From Devosia ginsengisoli (GTDB lineage: Bacteria; Pseudomonadota; Alphaproteobacteria; Rhizobiales; Devosiaceae): a DNA stretch of 64,000 nt. Location of the stretch: positions 1 to 64,000 of the forward strand of contig NZ_JANQAJ010000010.1 in assembly GCF_024707105.1 (NCBI RefSeq), written 5' to 3'. The notes under the pieces are model-generated. The model saw nothing but the letters and a program-made list of their open reading frames with translations. It ran no database searches and was not told where the DNA came from. A program made the translations under genes and the position numbers. Shown here piece by piece: positions 62,085 to 64,000 of the stretch (positions are counted from its first letter, which is position 1; each line of letters begins with the position of its first letter).

Positions 62085-63707
62085 CTATATCGCATAGCCC
62101 GGCAGCGTCACCCCCGTCCCCTCGTGGAATATCTCCACGTCATTGACTGCCATCGCCATCGCTGTCCCCACCGGCTCATCCGTCCCCAGGTTCCGCGCAT
62201 AGCGCGGATGTGCTCCCGAGGTGATCAGCAGGCGCAGCCGGTGGCCGGGACGAAAGCTGTGGGCGGTGGCATGCAGTGGAAACGACAATCGCCAGCTCCC
62301 ATCAGGTTCCTGGGGCGTTTCCGGCGTCACGCGGATCAATCCGTCGCAGATATTGATCGATCGACCATCGGGGCCGACATCGTTGAGCCGCACGAAGAAG
62401 TCGGTATGGCCAAGGCTGGAACGGGCATGCAGCGCCATGCGGCACTGGCCGATGATCGTGACCGGGCTGGTCAGCACCGGCCCGGTATAAACAAGCACAT
62501 CGTTCCGCGCTTCGAGCGGGGCATTGTCGACCGCGCCGGCCCCGGTAAAGGCGAAGATGGCTCCGCCCAGATTGGGTGTCGGATCGGCGGGGTCGTAGCG
62601 ATAGATGTCGCTGCCCGTGCCTGTCCGAGCCTGGGCCAGGGTCGAGCCGGGGCCGATATGCCAGGTTACCGGGTCTGGCGGACCGGGCGGATAGCGGTCG
62701 AATTCATGCCATTCGTCGAGGCCGGAAATATGGATGCGCACCGGGCGGCGACGCAGGCCGGTCTCGTCGCCCAGCAGTTTGGCGCGCATCCAGATCAGGG
62801 TTTCGCGCAGGTTGTCGCGCTGCAATTCCTCGGCAATGTGGAACCAGGTACCCACGGTGAGATAGGGCTGGTGGCCCAGTTCGACCAGGCGCCGGTAATC
62901 GGCCAGCAGGGGATCGAGCATGAAATCGTACCAGCCGGAAATGAAATGCACCGGCGGCGTGGTTTCGCTCAGGCGGTTTCTGTGGTCGAGTGCGGCCCAG
63001 AAGGCGTCATTGCCGATAGCGTGCTCGAACCAGTAGCGCCAGAACGGCACCTTGTGGCCCACTGCCACCTTGTCGGCCTCCACCAGCGGCAATATGGCGG
63101 CGGCCCGGTCGGTGCGGCGCTCGATATCGCCGGAAAACATGCGGGCGGCGGTGGCGAGCGGACGATCGCGCAGGCCCTCGATCACCTGCACCCAGGACAG
63201 CCAGAGATTGAGGTGGAAGGCGCCTGATGGAAACACCACCGGGCGGAAATTGGCCGTCGTCACCTTGGTCGCCATCGCCGCGACCGGGGGCAGGGCATCG
63301 CTGATGGCCCATTGGGCATAGCCCAGATAGCTGGGGCCGGTGAGGCCAATCCGGCCATCGAACCAGGACTGGGCCTTGATCCAGTCGAGCGTGGCGAGGC
63401 CATCGGCCCGTTCATTGGTGAAAGGGTCGAATTCGCCCCCTGAGCGCTCGGTGCCCCGGCAGGCCTGGATCACGACGTGAAAGCCGCGCTCGGCATAGGC
63501 TTCGGCAATGGGGGCGAAGCCCCGCCGCCCATAGGGCAGGCGCATCAGAATGGTCGGGTGCGGGCCGATGCTGTCAGGCGCGTAATGGTCGGTCTTGAGC
63601 GTGACGCCGTCTGGCATGGTCAATGCAATGCCGCGGGTCCGCTTCACGCCGTTGAGCCGCGGCGGCAGGTCTTCGACCCAGGCCAGGTAAAGCGAGGAGA
63701 GGCTCAC
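62085..63707 (-). CDS. CocE/NonD family hydrolase
   Basis: Serine hydrolase of 540 aa. The nucleophile lies in the family motif GPSYLGYAQWA; upstream VVIQACRGTERSGGEFDPFT is also diagnostic. The catalytic Asp/His region is around WYDFMLDPLLADY and LTVGTWFH. The C-terminal X-Pro-dipeptidyl-peptidase-type jelly roll covers about residues 330-535. Members hydrolyse acyl esters, amides or peptides. No signal peptide. It starts three bases after the adenine-deaminase stop, so it may be co-transcribed with it; substrate unknown. Confidence 0.9.
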   Translation of the reverse strand: MSLSSLYLAWVEDLPPRLNGVKRTRGIALTMPDGVTLKTDHYAPDSIGPHPTILMRLPYGRRGFAPIAEAYAERGFHVVIQACRGTERSGGEFDPFTNERADGLATLDWIKAQSWFDGRIGLTGPSYLGYAQWAISDALPPVAAMATKVTTANFRPVVFPSGAFHLNLWLSWVQVIEGLRDRPLATAARMFSGDIERRTDRAAAILPLVEADKVAVGHKVPFWRYWFEHAIGNDAFWAALDHRNRLSETTPPVHFISGWYDFMLDPLLADYRRLVELGHQPYLTVGTWFHIAEELQRDNLRETLIWMRAKLLGDETGLRRRPVRIHISGLDEWHEFDRYPPGPPDPVTWHIGPGSTLAQARTGTGSDIYRYDPADPTPNLGGAIFAFTGAGAVDNAPLEARNDVLVYTGPVLTSPVTIIGQCRMALHARSSLGHTDFFVRLNDVGPDGRSINICDGLIRVTPETPQEPDGSWRLSFPLHATAHSFRPGHRLRLLITSGAHPRYARNLGTDEPVGTAMAMAVNDVEIFHEGTGVTLPGYAI

Positions 63708-63710
63708 GCG

Positions 63711-64000
63711 TCAGTCCACAAAATCGAATTTGTCGACGTCGAACAGGCCGCGATCGGTCATCTTGAGATGAGGGATGACCGGCAGCGCCAGGAAGGCAAC
63801 CTGCAGGAAAGGCTCGGGCAAGACGCAGTCCAGCTCATAGGCCGCCTGCCTGAGGGCATGCAGGTCATGCGTCACCGCCTCGAATGGCTTGGGGCTCATC
63901 AGGCCGGCAATGGGCAGAGCCAGTTCGGCCGTCACCTTGCCGCCATTGGCCACCACGAACCCGCCGCGCAGCTCGATCAGCCGGTTGACGGCCACCGCCA
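63711..64000 (-). CDS. Adenine deaminase, C-terminal part (partial)
   Basis: The last 96 or so residues of an amidohydrolase, running off the window: [33 protein letters not shown] and [20 protein letters not shown] then DKFDFVD. This tail is characteristic of adenine deaminase (AdeC/Ade), which converts adenine to hypoxanthine, the substrate of XdhAB. The catalytic part is outside the window, so the call rests on the C-terminal domain and the purine-island setting. Confidence 0.85.
   Translation of the reverse strand, partial: AVAVNRLIELRGGFVVANGGKVTAELALPIAGLMSPKPFEAVTHDLHALRQAAYELDCVLPEPFLQVAFLALPVIPHLKMTDRGLFDVDKFDFVD

Overview
The window is GC-rich, densely packed DNA from a free-living bacterium. 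It is most likely an alphaproteobacterium of the Hyphomicrobiales/Rhizobiales; a Devosia-like genome would fit. This is an inference from the rhizobial thuR-thuEFGKAB trehalose locus, the fused allantoinase/OHCU decarboxylase (PuuE-UraD), the SigF/NrsF sigma system and the many palindromic intergenic repeats. No rRNA, tRNA, CRISPR array, prophage or insertion sequence was seen.

Layout. 1-3745 (minus): a PotABCD-like ABC importer, with the ATPase cut by the window edge. 4359-9430: an imelysin / di-heme oxidoreductase / imelysin / DUF1513 periplasmic cassette probably tied to iron. 9587-15164: an alpha/beta hydrolase, a SnoaL-like plus ABM pair behind a promoter with twin TetR-type operators, a sugar isomerase-like protein, a LysR regulator and two aldo-keto reductases. 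15309-17884: FabV enoyl reductase and a PLP decarboxylase, convergent. 17929-25849: thuR and thuEFGKAB for trehalose/disaccharide uptake and conversion. 26075-30846: small envelope proteins, a 5'-nucleotidase, GtrA, a methyltransferase and a second ThuA-like protein.

30992-34411: a SigF/NrsF sigma/anti-sigma pair divergent from a methionine-rich periplasmic protein, a cytochrome b and a SUOX-fold molybdoenzyme. This is the architecture of the reactive-chlorine defence known from Azospira (mrpX-yedZ1-yedY1). Both divergent promoters carry a GTAACC-N16-CGAA-type element.

34551-41948: an orphan siderophore-type binding protein, a RhlE-like helicase with a long leader, a ketopantoate-reductase-like protein, otsA/otsB for trehalose synthesis, and a YbaY-META protein.

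42124-64000: a purine-catabolic island. It has adenine deaminase (partial), guanine deaminase, XdhABC, PuuD, UraH, PuuE-UraD, ureidoglycine aminohydrolase, AllA, a BMP-type nucleoside/nucleobase ABC importer and malate synthase G. Together these take purines to urate, allantoin, glyoxylate and malate; allantoate amidohydrolase is the one missing step. A GST, an ArsR/SRPBCC pair and a VOC protein sit inside the island. One importer permease is frameshifted at a run of six G.

Four families of palindromic intergenic repeats (called A-D here) recur through the window, often inside operons.
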